64,000 bases of DNA from Craterostigma plantagineum (taxonomy: Eukaryota > Streptophyta > Magnoliopsida > Lamiales > Linderniaceae), in NCBI GenBank assembly GCA_027422505.1, contig JAPQWV010000124.1, positions 1,488,001 through 1,552,000 on the forward strand, given 5' to 3'. How positions within the stretch are numbered: position 1 is the stretch's first letter; every line of letters starts with the position of its first letter. This document shows positions 37,301 through 49,476 of this stretch, piece after piece. The notes under the pieces are model-generated. The model had not been told where the DNA came from. It was given only the letters and a program-made list of their open reading frames with translations, and did no database searches. A program made the translations under genes and the position numbers.

Positions 37301-40300
37301 CTTAGTCAACCTGTGCAAAGTCATCCTATTGCGAAAATCCAAAAGGTTTCATCCAAAGAGAAACCAAAGGTATCAGAGGATTCTGCGATGGACATAGCTG
37401 GGGATTCCACTTCCGATTTTGAAGGGGCGGTATCGCATGGCACTATAATTGGATTATGTCAAGATATGTGTCCAGGTACTTTAGTCAATGATTCGAGCTA
37501 TAAATCTCGTATCATAATGGAAAGATGTAGGCTGGTGCAATTCTCAGCTTACAGTTCTCATGCCTTCCTATGTCTAGTTAATGGAATGTACTACCCTCAT
37601 GTGAACTAGTTAGTTTAATAAGTTCTGATCCTGTTACTTGCTATATACAGAGTCTGAGAGAGGTGAACGCGAGAGAAAAGGTGATCTCGATCAATATGAG
37701 CGTTTGGATGGGGATAGAAATTTAACAAACGAATTTCTTGCCGTTAAAAAGGTAGTTTGTTCACAACTAGTATTCAAATTCATTTCAAAAACACTGTGTG
37801 TTGCTCAAACATGTGGATAATCGTTTCACTGATTCTTCAGTACACTAGAACGGCGGAGAGGGATGCAGAGCTAATACGTCCAATGCCAATCCTCAAAAAG
37901 ACGATGGATTATCTTTTAAATTTACTGGATCGGCCTTACGATGATAGGTTTCTTAGCCTGTATAACTTCTTGTGGGATAGGATGCGGGCTATTCGAATGG
38001 ATCTGAGAATGCAGCATATTTTTGATATGGAAGCCATCTCTATGTTGGAGCAAATGGTATGTATTCTTATTACTTCAGGTCTCATAGTTATACGGCTCTA
38101 CTTTCTTTGCTCTAACTATGACCGCAAAGCACATCTTTTTAGTAACTTGGGGATACTACAAGGATCACAATGTGATGGACATTTATGATGATGCTTCTCT
38201 ATTGGCACAACCTAAGAGACAGCCTGATAATAAGTGTTGATTTTAACACTTTGGATTGAAGAGATTGTTCTACAGTTTAATTATCATTTTCTAAGATCAG
38301 AGTTTTTACGAGCCAAAACATGTTGAGAATTACTTCTGTTCTAATCAGCGATATCTATATGATTAGTCTTTTCTCATGTGTACGGATGAAAAACATGCTC
38401 GGAATGATATCGCTATCCTGCAGGCTGCACCTTCCCTTCGTATCTTCAGCGCGCCACTTTACTTTCTATAACTTGTGCATCTCATCTTAACCTTTGCAGA
38501 TAAGACTTCATGTAATCGCCATGCACGAGTTGTGTGAATATAATAAAGGAGAAGGTTTTTCCGAGGGCTTTGATGCACATCTTAATATTGAGCAGATGAA
38601 CAAAACATCTGTTGAATTATTTCAACTATATGATGATCATAGAAAAAAGGGCATACATGTTCCATCAGAAAGGGAATTTCGAGGATACTATGCACTCCTC
38701 AAGCTGGACAAGCACCCAGGGTATAGAGTAAGTCATTTTTTATAGACAATTGTTCGATTACCTGTATTTTTATGCCAGTGGTGAAATAAGAAAAACATTC
38801 CAGGTCGAGCCTGCCGAGTTGTCACTTGATCTGGCTAAGATGACGCCAGAAATGAGGCAAACACCAGAGATATTATTTACACGTGATGTTGCCAGGTTCA
38901 GCATAGTATTTGTTTTATCTTGATTAATTTTTTCTGTAAATGTAATATGGTAATACCAGCTCAAACTTACTACGACCACTACTAACTGCAGAGCATGTAG
39001 AACTGGAAATTTTATTTCCTTCTTTAGGCTTGCCCGTAAAGCCAGCTACCTTCAAGCATGCCTAATGCATGCTCATTTCTCCAAGGTATTGGCAATTCCC
39101 TACGATTAGTGTTGGTTATGCAAGTGGCAAATCCCCAGTTATATGAGTGGTCTAGTTTAGCCATTTGAGTTATCTTCAGTTATGAATTCTACCTTTTGGC
39201 TTAATTTGTTGATATGTGCTGTTTTATTAAATTTACAATGAAATGACTGGCCCCACATCATGATAAAACATTGTAGCTGATGTCTTTTCTGTATTGCTGT
39301 CTTTGCCAGTTACGTATCCAGGCTCTCGCTTCCTTGCATAGTGGTCTGCAGATCAACCAAGGAATTCCAGTTACACATGTTGCTAGATGGCTTGGGATGG
39401 AGGTATTATATTTCAAAATCTAGTTTATTTTGTTCTAGATACCTTGAAAGTTTTTATGTTTCCTTCATATTCTGGTTTTTTCATCGTAATCAGGAAGAAA
39501 ACATGGGTGATCTATCAGAATATTATGGGTTCTCGGTTAAAGACTATGAAGAACCCTACATGGTGAAGGAAAACGTATATGTTAATGTTGATACCGACTT
39601 TCCTGTTAAGCGTTCTAAACTTGTTGAAGGTAAAAGGTCAGAGGCGATAGCGACGGATGTATCGCTTCCTTCATTGACTGAATTGCATGTTCCGAAGATA
39701 GTAAAAGAAATTCATCGAAAGAAGGATGTCGAGTCGATCTCTTCACCAAGGTTATTCGTGCCTGCTAGTAAAAATAATGCTGTTGAGGACGAAATGCATG
39801 ACTTTGTCGCCATATCATCCCCAAGAGTGGAGACTTTAAAACCAACAGGGAAACCATCCATTGATAGTGTGATGACGAAGGAAAAAATCAGTAGACCTGA
39901 GATTGAGATTACTCCACCTACCCCTTTTGGATGGGAGTTCAATATTAGTTCTGCTGAACTCCATCAAAATAGGGTTAGATCTCCACAGTCGCCAAAATAT
40001 AACCCTGATTTTGGGAACATTTCTTTTGGTGGAGTGGTAAAAAATGACTTTGAAGACAGAGCACCAATCACCCCCGAACCTATTGAGGAAATTAGTTCTG
40101 GTGCTTCGCCTTATGAATCTGCTGTCTATTCCACAAGTTCGATGATACAACCAACATTTTCTGAGGACTTAGAAGACCAAGAGCTGGCTGATGAAACAAA
40201 GGAAGATATATCTGATGCAGCAGCTAGTAAATATGATGAAGAAGTTGCTGAGGCAAAACTTAAGCTGATATTAAGGTTTTAGAATTTTTTTTATACCAAC

Positions 40301-42521
40301 AAGAGGGTTATTGTCTTTTGGTTCATTCCTTATCTGATTATTATAATTTCCAGGATATGGAAGCGCCGTACTACACGAAAAAAGGAGCTGCGTGAGCAGA
40401 AACTTTTGGCAGCAAATGCCGCAATGAGTTTACTTTCGCTTGGCCCTCCAATTTGGCATTACGAAGACGTGAGTTTTTTATGGTCCTATATATCTCTTTG
40501 CATATCAATAAGCGATGTTTCCCAAGCCATGGCAAAGAACGCGGATGTTTCTGACCTTCCTGTATTGTTTCTTTATTTAGAGTGTCAACTATCTATATCT
40601 AAGCCCTCGTGTGTACGAAAAATAATTAGCTATCCATCATCACTCCTGCTATATCCAATGCTTTTATATATTTGCAGTATGTATCTTCCTATTACATTTA
40701 TGCATGTTGTACTAACACACAGTCTACCTTCCTGTAAAGCAATCAGGCAATTATAGCATGTTGGACATTGATCACGTCATGAATGAGAGACATGAAGTTG
40801 AAAAGAGTTCGTGGTCAGTGCTCAACCCTTCAGACGTCGTAGCTTCTAAACTTGTCGTCGGGAAAAATCCAAGTGCCAAATGCATTTGCTGGAAGATGGT
40901 CTTATGTTCTTCAGATGATACAGTGATGGACGATCGAGTTTACCTCTCCAATCCTAATGTATGGTTGCATTCTAAGCTTATGCCGTTCAATAAATATGGT
41001 GTTAATGATCTGCTTATATCATCGCCGGGTCTTGCAATATGGAGAAGTTGGGTCCTTGACCAGTCGAATGAAGACTTGGTTTGTTTATCGGTTATTAGGA
41101 GCAATGCGTTCGAAAATCTTAACGAGGCATTAACTGGGGCTAGTGCTATCCTCTTCCTCGTGTCGCAATCAATTCCCATAGATCTACAGAAGAATAAGCT
41201 CCATAACCTTGTGTTATCAGTACCACGTGGTTCTAGCCTACCTCTTCTTATCTGTAGTTCTTCGAGCCAAGATGAGTGTGATTCTTCTACACTAGCCAGA
41301 GATTTGTGCCTCCACGACATCGACAATTCAAGAATAGCTACGTTCTCCATCGTTTTTCTTAAAGACGAGGAAATGAGAAACTCAGACGGGTTTCTCAGCA
41401 GTGAACGTCTTCGAGAAGGACTTGAATGGCTGGCCCGTGAGTCCCCACCCGAGATTCCCTTCAGCAATATAAGAACCCGTGACTTGGTTCAGAGCCACTT
41501 AGACTCTATCCTCGATATCCCACATGAGATGGATGCTTCTAAAGTTGGTTACGACTACTGTATCTCAGCTTTCAATGAAGCTTTGGATCGATCCATCAAT
41601 GAAGTGACCGACGCAGCTCAGGCAAATCCTACATGCTGGCCTTGCCCCGAAATCAATCTGCTCGAAAAATCGAGCGAAGAGTACATAGCTACAACTTGGT
41701 ACCTTCCAAGCGTGGGATGGAGTTCGCCTTCTACGACAGAAGCCTTAACTTCAGCGTTGACCGATCTAAAACTGCCTGCGTTCAAGGACGACTTGTCTTG
41801 GCTATACAGAGGTTGTTCCACCATCACCAAGAACAACATCGAGAATCAGAAAACTCGCCTTGAAAGCTGTTTAGTAACATACTTAGCCGAGACTAGTGGG
41901 ATAATGGGAGTGGCCTTGGCCCAGAAAGAGGCTAACGTAATGGTTCAAAAATGCACTGGGCTTCAGCTGCACAACACCACCTATTACCTCAGACCACAAT
42001 GGCTCACGATTTTCCAAAGGATATTCAACTGGCGATTGGCGTATTTAAACAGGGCTGAGGTGTCTTCGGCGTATGTCTTGGTGAGCGACCCTTCTAACAA
42101 CCTCGTATCTGTAGAGAGGAGTCATTTAAGATCGAACGATGATGCATTTATGCATCCATGTCTTTTTCAGCCGTCGCTCGATGAATTGATTGAAGTTGGC
42201 TGCAACACCTACGAGCAGAGGCCAGACCATATCGAAGGTGAAACTGATAATCGAATGTATTTGCGTATGGATTCTCAAGGTAACGGCGTTCCATCATCAA
42301 CGCCTGATGAGATTATCGAATTGATTGACGATAGAGATGAGTTGACAAAGAAGCATGAACTGTTGAGTTGTGACGATTCAATGGCTGAAGTGGAGGCTAA
42401 TGGAGAAGATGCGAAGAACGCTGTTAAACCGAATAGGGAAACTTCGAAAATAGACGAGTTGTTGAAGAAGTGCGAGTTGATGCAGAACTTGATAGATAAA
42501 AAGTTGGCTATCTATTTTTGA
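34318..42521 (+). CDS. SAC3B: SAC3 family protein B, TREX-2 mRNA-export scaffold
   Basis: The scaffold of the TREX-2 complex, which binds THP1 and centrin and links transcription to nuclear-pore mRNA export. Sixteen exons join in phase to 1597 residues: 34318-34403, 34985-35215, 35509-35751, 36084-36200, 36600-36815, 37003-37179, 37255-37475, 37651-37751, 37841-38056, 38500-38727, 38804-38895, 38992-39085, 39310-39402, 39494-40275, 40354-40468, 40740-42521. The N-terminal 420 residues are disordered and rich in Ser, Pro and Gln, with FG and GQNPRGGMQQYV repeats. The SAC3/GANP domain starts at GLCQDMCPG (about residue 424) and runs to about 705 (FLSLYNFLWDRMRAIR, MHELCEYNKGEGF, VTHVARWLGME). 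The tail ends in the SAC3B-typical ELLKKCELMQNLIDKKL. The acceptor of exon 16 (GTAAAG before CAATCAGG) was chosen by phase and is the least certain. Confidence 0.92.
34563..34665. mobile_element. hAT-like MITE fragment in SAC3B intron 1
   Basis: TAGGGGTGTAAACGAGCCGA followed by repeated GAGCTCG and CTCGAGC motifs is the start of a common plant hAT-type MITE. The sequence stops after about 100 bp without a matching right end, so I treat it as a truncated copy. Confidence 0.5.
35079..35222 (+). repeat. 36-bp in-frame repeat, four units, in SAC3B exon 2
   Basis: Units at 35079, 35115, 35151 and 35187 encode GQNPRGGMQQYV, GQSPRGGMQQYV, GQNPRGGMQQYV and a diverged GQIPRAVMPQYV. The exon's donor lies in the last unit (CCACA then GTATGT). 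The first three units differ by only a few bases. Confidence 0.9.
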
Positions 42522-42866
42522 TACAAAATAGTGTTGTATGTTTTCTAGTTTTTGCCTATGAACTATTTCTTTCTCGGCCGAGCTGATTTATCTCTAAGCT
42601 GATGTTCTTAAGCAGAATCGAAGCATGTAAGTAACTTGAATTTAGGAAACAGCATATGAATCCATTTAACTCATTTAGACTTCAGTAAGTAAATTAAGCA
42701 GCTTCAATGCTCATTAAGCAAAAAGGAACAGAAAAAGCACAAACGAGGGGCAAACAATGCATAGCAGGGCCTTGAATGGTATTATAACTTGATCTGTCTT
42801 CATGTAATAAGATGGAAAAGCAAAACATGGAGAAATTAGAACATGTTCAGAACACCACGACGCTAA
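42522..42866. other. 3' flank shared by SAC3B and the PP2C gene
   Basis: The two genes converge with 345 bases between their stop codons, so their 3' untranslated regions are close or overlapping. No other feature seen. Confidence 0.6.
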
Positions 42867-44013
42867 TTAAGTACGGTTAATCTGTACAACGACGATCGTT
42901 ATATCATCGGTTCGATTCTCACGCTCTAACCACAACTTGTACGACTCAGCAACCACAGCAGCACAAGCTTCCCTCGGATCAGCATACTTGTTCACCTGCA
43001 AATTTTTAAGGATGAAAGAGTTACTACATAAGCAAAACTAACTTTCAGACAAAGAGGCAGGCAAAACACACTTCACATCATCATCACATTACCATATCCA
43101 CGACAGCTTGGCTAGACAAGAACTCGAAAACCCCATCACTTGCAACAACGAAGAACGAATATTCGGGCAATATCTGCACCACATAAATCTCAGGGTCAGC
43201 AACTACGCCTATCTTCTCAGCCATTCTATCCCCAACGCTCCTCGTAAAAGCAGTCCCAGGGTACATTCCATCCTTCACCCAAACCCTCGGTGGATCGCCA
43301 CCCTCGGTTTCCTCGTCGCCCCAATTCTGAACCGTTGGATCTTTAATCCCTTCGACTTGATCGACGCTCAGAACCCTCGCCCCACAAGCCTTAACTCTCT
43401 CGCACTCGTCTTTCCTAAATGGGGTCTGATCGTGCGATAAATCTTGGGCAGCTACTGCGTTTCCTTCGCCCCTTCTCACGGCCAAAACTGCCCTTGAATC
43501 GCCAACGTTCGATACGTAGAGCTTGTCTCCTATGATTAGGGCTGTAATGGCCGTCGTCCCACTCATTGAATCGTCGATTTCGTTATTACGGTGGAGCTCT
43601 TCGTTCGTCGCCGAGAACGCAGAGCTGTAAGCCATGATGGGATCGTTCAGCAAAGTGGGGTCTTTCGATAGCACATCAATGAGCCTTTCCTTGACGAACG
43701 TCGAACACTGCGCGCCGAACAAACCGTGCCCATCGAACACGCCGAAGAAGTGTACGTTAGGGTTGTCTTGGATGTTAGTTTTAGTACAGTAGCTGTCTTG
43801 ATTCTCCTTGTCTGGCGTGTCTGGGTAATAACCTCGCTGGGTAAGGGCGGAGAAGGTAAGGCTGAGATTGTGGGAAGGAATATCGATGGTTTCTAAGGAT
43901 CTTGACGCAAGAACTTGGGCGTTTTGTTCGTTGTAAATGCCTAATCTTTCCTTTGCATCGCCGTTTGATGAAGATGGATATGTACTGCAACATTTTCCGT
44001 GAACACAGCCCAT
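42867..44013 (-). CDS. Protein phosphatase 2C (PP2C35-like)
   Basis: A Mg/Mn-dependent Ser/Thr phosphatase. Two exons (44013-43093, 42995-42867) give 349 residues. Metal-binding motifs are intact: [53 protein letters not shown] and the final [13 protein letters not shown]. The N-terminus [10 protein letters not shown] carries a myristoylation glycine and palmitoylatable cysteines, so membrane anchoring is expected. [14 protein letters not shown] and GGDPPRVWV are characteristic of the Arabidopsis PP2C35 (At3g06270) type. The start ATG is fixed by this lipidation motif. A short upstream frame on the plus strand (44265-44675) overlaps the promoter and is not called. Confidence 0.94.
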
Positions 44014-45255
44014 GTGTGATTGTATAAAGGGGCAAAAAAAACACGTCTATAGTCGATTCAAAAGAATCCTCAGACTATGTTGAAAAAGATTGTGGTTCTT
44101 GGAGAAAACAGAGGAGCCCATATCAAAAACAGGGTTTTTTTTCCCTATACTTTCAAGAAAAGGCACCCATCAAGAAAATGCCATACTTGAAGTTGGGGAG
44201 AAAATCAGAGATTCAAATTCTTGAACAGAAAAAGGGAGAGGAGTACTTGGATTTTTCACTTTGAATGTTTTGTTATCGTATTTTGACAAGATTGAGAAGT
44301 GAGGTTCATCACATGGTGAAAAGAATTGTCGAGTTGACGACACGGAGAAGACTCAGTGCAGTGTCAGCAGAAAAAAGACAAAACCCTAATAACCAGAAAA
44401 AGTGGAGCTTTACTTTGATTTTGATCATATTCAAGAAAAAAAGGAAAATGGAAGATAACCCTTTTGTCAATTCTGTTCTACATGGAAAGAGGAGAGATGA
44501 TGGGCGAGATTTGGGCCCACGAAAGAGAAAGTTTGTAGCTTTTTTCCATGGAAGATTAAAAGGACATTTATTGACGAGCACTTATGATGGGATTTATCTT
44601 ACATCATTAGCTGCTAATCATAGTACGTTGATCAGTGATCGCACGAAGTATTGCCTTAAACAGGGAAAGAGATAAGGCGAAAGCCATGTTTGTTTTTTTC
44701 TTGATTGCGATAAAAAAAAATATATTGATTTCGATTCTGTTTTGGTTTCAAGTGTTTGTTTCTAACAATGACGTGGAGAGGTTTCGAATGTTTTTTGTGC
44801 TTGAAATTGACCTTGTGGAATCTTTCACTTTGAACCTCAAATAAACAACAAATAACTATTATTATTTTATTTATAAAATGAGAGGTCGAAGTCTCTATAG
44901 GAATTTGGAAGTTGGAGTTTGACCATTTAAACAAAACAATTCAGTAGAAAATTAAAATTAAGATCAATCTTAAAACGTGTGATTGTAGTTTGTACAATTG
45001 ATCCTTTTCTTTTCTTTTCTTTTTTAACTCACAAAATTGATCCTTTTCTTAATTCGCTTTCGTGAACAACGGCTTGTTCAATTTCCAGTCCCACGGAAAA
45101 AACGTGCATTCATTCTTCATTTCAGAAGGGGCAACACCAAGAAATTTACACTCACCCAAACCTGAAAAAGGATCAGAAACTTCGATCGCATGCAATTCAA
45201 TCGATAATCGGGAAAATATTCGCAAGTTTCTCGTTTGAAGGAGAGATCGATAATT
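44014..45255. other. Shared promoter region of divergent PP2C and MO25 genes
   Basis: 1.24 kb between two divergent start codons, AT-rich, with no element ends that I can pair. A 136-codon frame at 44265-44675 runs through likely 5' leader sequence and lacks features. Confidence 0.5.
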
Positions 45256-48200
45256 ATGTCGTTCTCATTTTTCAAGCAATCGAAGCCCAGAACCCCACAG
45301 GATGTCGCTAGGGCGATCAAGGACAGCCTCATTGCCCTTGATTCTAAAACCGTAACTGAAGTCAAAGCCCTAGAAAAGGTCAAAATTTTCAAACTCCTTA
45401 CACTATCCAGCGTTTGGTGTTGTGCAAAATTGAGTTTTTCGGAAATGTGATGAGTTGTTTTATTTTTGGGCATGGTATATCGCTAGATTGTTAAGTGATT
45501 CAGTTATCTGTTCCGTTAGGTGTGTTCGTTCATTGATCATAAAACGATGCATTGCCTAGTGCGAAAAACTGTAGTTAAAGAATTCGAAATTCGTGGTGGG
45601 AACTGCAGTTTTGCGCATCAAGGAGTTTGATCACAAACGCTTCGACAAAACCTTATCCTCTAAGGAGATGCATGAAAGTTTGATCGCTTGATTTATCGGT
45701 AATGTGGGTATGTACGATTAGAACTATGAGGCATCTAATGCTGGTGTTGAAAAACGATTATGGAAGCTAAATTTTGACGAAACAATCTCAACCACCAAAC
45801 TCAGGTTTGTCTTGCCTTGCACTCTGGGTTTGTACGCAAACCCCTCGGATGTGCGACATTGCGCAAAAATGCAGGTCCCACCATGATGTTGTGATAGTCT
45901 TTTGTAGTTTTTTCACCCTGGTCTCCAAAAGGTTCAATACAACTGAAGGAAAGAATGGCGTATTTAGTGCCTGGACCGTTGACGTCTTACCAAAATTGGG
46001 TCTTTTTTTCTCACCGGCACCTCAAATATGAGCAACTGCAGATTTTATCTTATATTTCTTCAGACAGCGGATGAATCTTGGAAGGACTTCACTTCTCGTC
46101 CATTTTGTTTTGATTGATTTTAAAGTGATACTACTTCCAATATTTTGTTTTATCGTCAGGCTTTAGAGGAAGTCGAGAAGAATGTGTTAGCAATGAGAAC
46201 AATGTTAACTGGAGATGGTGAAGTTGAGCCAAACGCTGATCAAATTGTTCAGCTTGCCGTAGAAATATGTAACGAAGACATTATTTCACTGATCTTTCAC
46301 AAGTTGCTCATTCTGGGATGGGAAGTAAGTCAATAAACCAAATTTTATGTTTATTGATAAGTTTTTTCCGGTTCTGTGCTTGATGAATCATCTTATGTCT
46401 CTACACAGACCAGGAAAAATATAGTCCACTGTTGGTCAATATTGTCAAAGCAAAAGGTTGATTCAGTATTTTGCTGTGTTCAGTACATGGAGAACCACTT
46501 AGATCTTCTAGACTTTCTTGTTGTCTGGTAAGAGCTTCTACAGCTATATCCTATAAACCAATTATTCAGCAGAGGAGATCTAATCATAAAATATGAAGTG
46601 TACTTAGTGAACAGTATTTCCTTCCTGAATGCAACATCCTGCTAATGGACACATGTGATTCACGTGTAACATACTCGTGACATCGGAGTATCTTATCCAC
46701 TGATATTGAATATTCTTTTCTACCCTGGTTAGTAAAATGTGAATGTTTCTTTGATCAGTAGAAGTATTACCTTATAGATATTTGTCATCGTCAAATTTAT
46801 GATGTGTAACTCTATCATCATGGTTATGCCTTGCAAAATTTTAAATAGGAGAATTATGTGCTGTAAAATGGATTAAAGATGTAATTATTGGAATTTTTTC
46901 CTTAGTTAAAAAAAAATAAGTGCGTGTGTTGCAATTTATTAATATAATGTATCTTATTCAACATTTTGTTTATCCTTACTAATTCTCCCCATTTAGGATA
47001 TTTTTGACAAACTACGTCTTCTGTTGTGATAAGCAGTTATGACAACAAGGACATTGCTCTATCTTGTGGACACATGTTGAGGGACTGCATCAAAGTGCCT
47101 AGTCTTGCAAAGTAAGAAAATCATGATTCATATTTGTCTTTTTTCCCGTTAGTGTAACATAGGAAACCAGCGTTTGTCGATTATATCTTTCCGCAGATGC
47201 GTCTGTGGTGATCACAAAAACTGTACATAAGAATTCCGTCATTTTGATATTTTTTCCATTTCTGTATTCCAGATACATACTGGAGTCCCCCAGCTTTGAG
47301 TTATTTTTCAAATTTGTTGAGCTACCCAACTTCGATGTTGCCTCTGATGCATTTTCTACTTTTAAGGTCAGATATCTTCTGTTGATACATAGCATGTACA
47401 GGCTTTTATGTGTTTACAGCCTAGGTTGAACTTGCCAGGATCTTCTCACCAAACATGCCGATGCAGTTTCTGAGTTTCTCACTAATCACTATGATCAGGT
47501 GCTGCTCAATCTTTGGAGTGTTTTCCTTGGTAACTGTAAAGTTTGTGACAATAATTTGTGCATTCCAATTAAGAAGCCATTTCTTACGGTCTGTGAAGTT
47601 TTACTTACTCCCTTAGACTTATGACTGACGATATCTGTTATATGTCTTGCTAATTTTTCAGTTTTTTGAGCAATACGTGAAACTTCTAACATCCACCAAC
47701 TATGTTACAAGGAGGCAGTCCTTGAAGGTTTGTTTATTTATACTTCTTTATCTCTCTGTTTTTATTCAGTTGCATGCGTTGTCTGACCAATCCCACCATA
47801 TTGATTTGTAGCTTCTGTCAGAATTTCTTCTGGAATCTCCAAATTCAAATATAATGAAACAATATATTGCGGAGGTTCGCCACTTGAAAATCATGATGGC
47901 TTTGCTCAAGGTACTACGCAATATTTTCTCTGCAGATATGTTTGGGTTCTTGGATCAATGGTGAAGGCCCTATCATCGAATAAAAACAATTATTGCCGTC
48001 CAACCTCCTTAATTTTAAAGGCACTTCTTGCTGCTCGGTTATAATCTGATAATGTATTGAAGTAAATTGAATTTGTATACTGCTTATAACAAGATGTGAT
48101 TCCTTATAATACACCTCAATGCAGTCGTTAGAATGTTTTGGGTCCAAACCAGAGTACACTATATTCAGTAAAGAACATGGTGCATGTAATTATCAAGTGG

Positions 48201-48966
48201 TTATTCGAAGGAAATTCACGCATTAATTGTTTTTAAAGTTGGAAAGTGTGATGTTGTTGTCATGAAGACAGATCATTAGTAATGTGACTTATAATGTGCT
48301 TGAAGTGTCGTATCATTTGTTCTTTATGTGTATATGTTTACAGGATTCTAGCAAGAACATCCAAATATCTGCCTTCCACATTTTTAAGGTAACAAACTGC
48401 ACTCTTCAAGTCACACAATTAATAGTAACTTATTGACTCGGTTGTTATCATCGTTAAAAACAAAAGTTTGTTTCACGGGCTCGTTCATTCAGGGAAGCGT
48501 TTTCCCTGAAGCCTCTTTAATTCTACGCCTCGTCTGTTTCTGCGTTTTCTTTCCTATCTAAATGTTGTAAAGTTATGTTCTAGTAAAGATCGTGGGTGCA
48601 TCATACTATTCTCTAACGATCTTATCGACAGTTTTATTAGAAGGAAGTGGGGCCATCTAATCATTTTTTATTTTGCTTACAGGTATTTGTTGCAAACCCA
48701 AATAAGCCTCGTGATGTGAAAACCATTCTGGTTAAGAACAACAAGAAGCTTGTGGATCTGCTTCAAAACCTGAACGGCGCCAAAGGTCGGCCATCCACAC
48801 TTCACTTGATTATCAAGAGCTTAGTGTTTTATCCATTCATGAAGGTGTCTAGCTTTCAGATTTTAATTTAACTACAGGCTCTGAAGACGACGAATTCGAA
48901 GAGGAAAAAGAGTTGGTAATTAAAGAGATCGAACGAATATCACAACTTTCAGACCTCGACTCTTAG
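45256..48966 (+). CDS. MO25-like scaffold protein (CAB39 family)
   Basis: A helical-repeat scaffold that activates STE20/GCK-type kinases and supports polar growth and cytokinesis in eukaryotes. Eleven exons (45256-45378, 46160-46324, 46409-46527, 47037-47111, 47273-47366, 47439-47498, 47662-47727, 47812-47910, 48344-48388, 48683-48785, 48878-48966) join in phase to 345 residues, the usual family length. Recognisable blocks: MSFSFFKQSKPRTPQ at the start, CYDNKDIALSCGHMLRDCI, FELFFKFVELPNFDVASDAF, VTRRQSLKLLSEFLL, SSKNIQISAFHIFKVFVANP and an acidic tail EDDEFEEEKELV. No signal peptide or membrane segment. The start is the ATG of MSFSFFK; an upstream in-frame extension lacks an ATG. Confidence 0.94.
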
Positions 48967-49476
48967 GCATTTTCATCGTCCACAGACTACTTCAGAGGTA
49001 TAACGCCCTCCTAAAAGTAAAGCCTTGTATTTGTTTGCCTTTACCGTGTTGTTCGATTCTTTCTTTCTCGGGTGATTGCGAAATCTATTAACCATTACCC
49101 TCATCGATTGTATCGTAAATCTTGAAGTGAAAATTTTAAGTGCTCAGCATTCTTTAGCATATCGAAATGGCCATCTTTTAGGCCCTTCGTTTGTACTCGT
49201 GATTCTGAATGGTAACATGAGATTTCATCACCATCACTTGCACTGCACAGATCAAGAAATCTAACAGAAAAAGTCAAATCAGTTTTTCAGTATTCATGCA
49301 TAAAATATGCTTAAAAACCTAGTCTTACCTCGCCTCGCCTGTACAAAGCAACAATACATATTACATCTTTCTCAAACTATAACACAAAACAATCACAACA
49401 CCCAAACTCAATAGCAATAAACACATTAAAAAGAAAAAAGAGCCCATAAGAAAGAAAATTCTCCAATCCCTCCAAT
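48967..49476. other. 3' flank between convergent MO25 and NHX genes
   Basis: About 510 bases separating the two stop codons. Small frames only; both 3' untranslated regions should lie here. Confidence 0.6.

Noticed and set aside
44265..44675. A 136-codon protein upstream of the PP2C gene
   Set aside because: It lies in the divergent promoter and leader region, has low-complexity Lys/Arg-rich text and no recognisable motif; a second frame overlaps it on the other strand.
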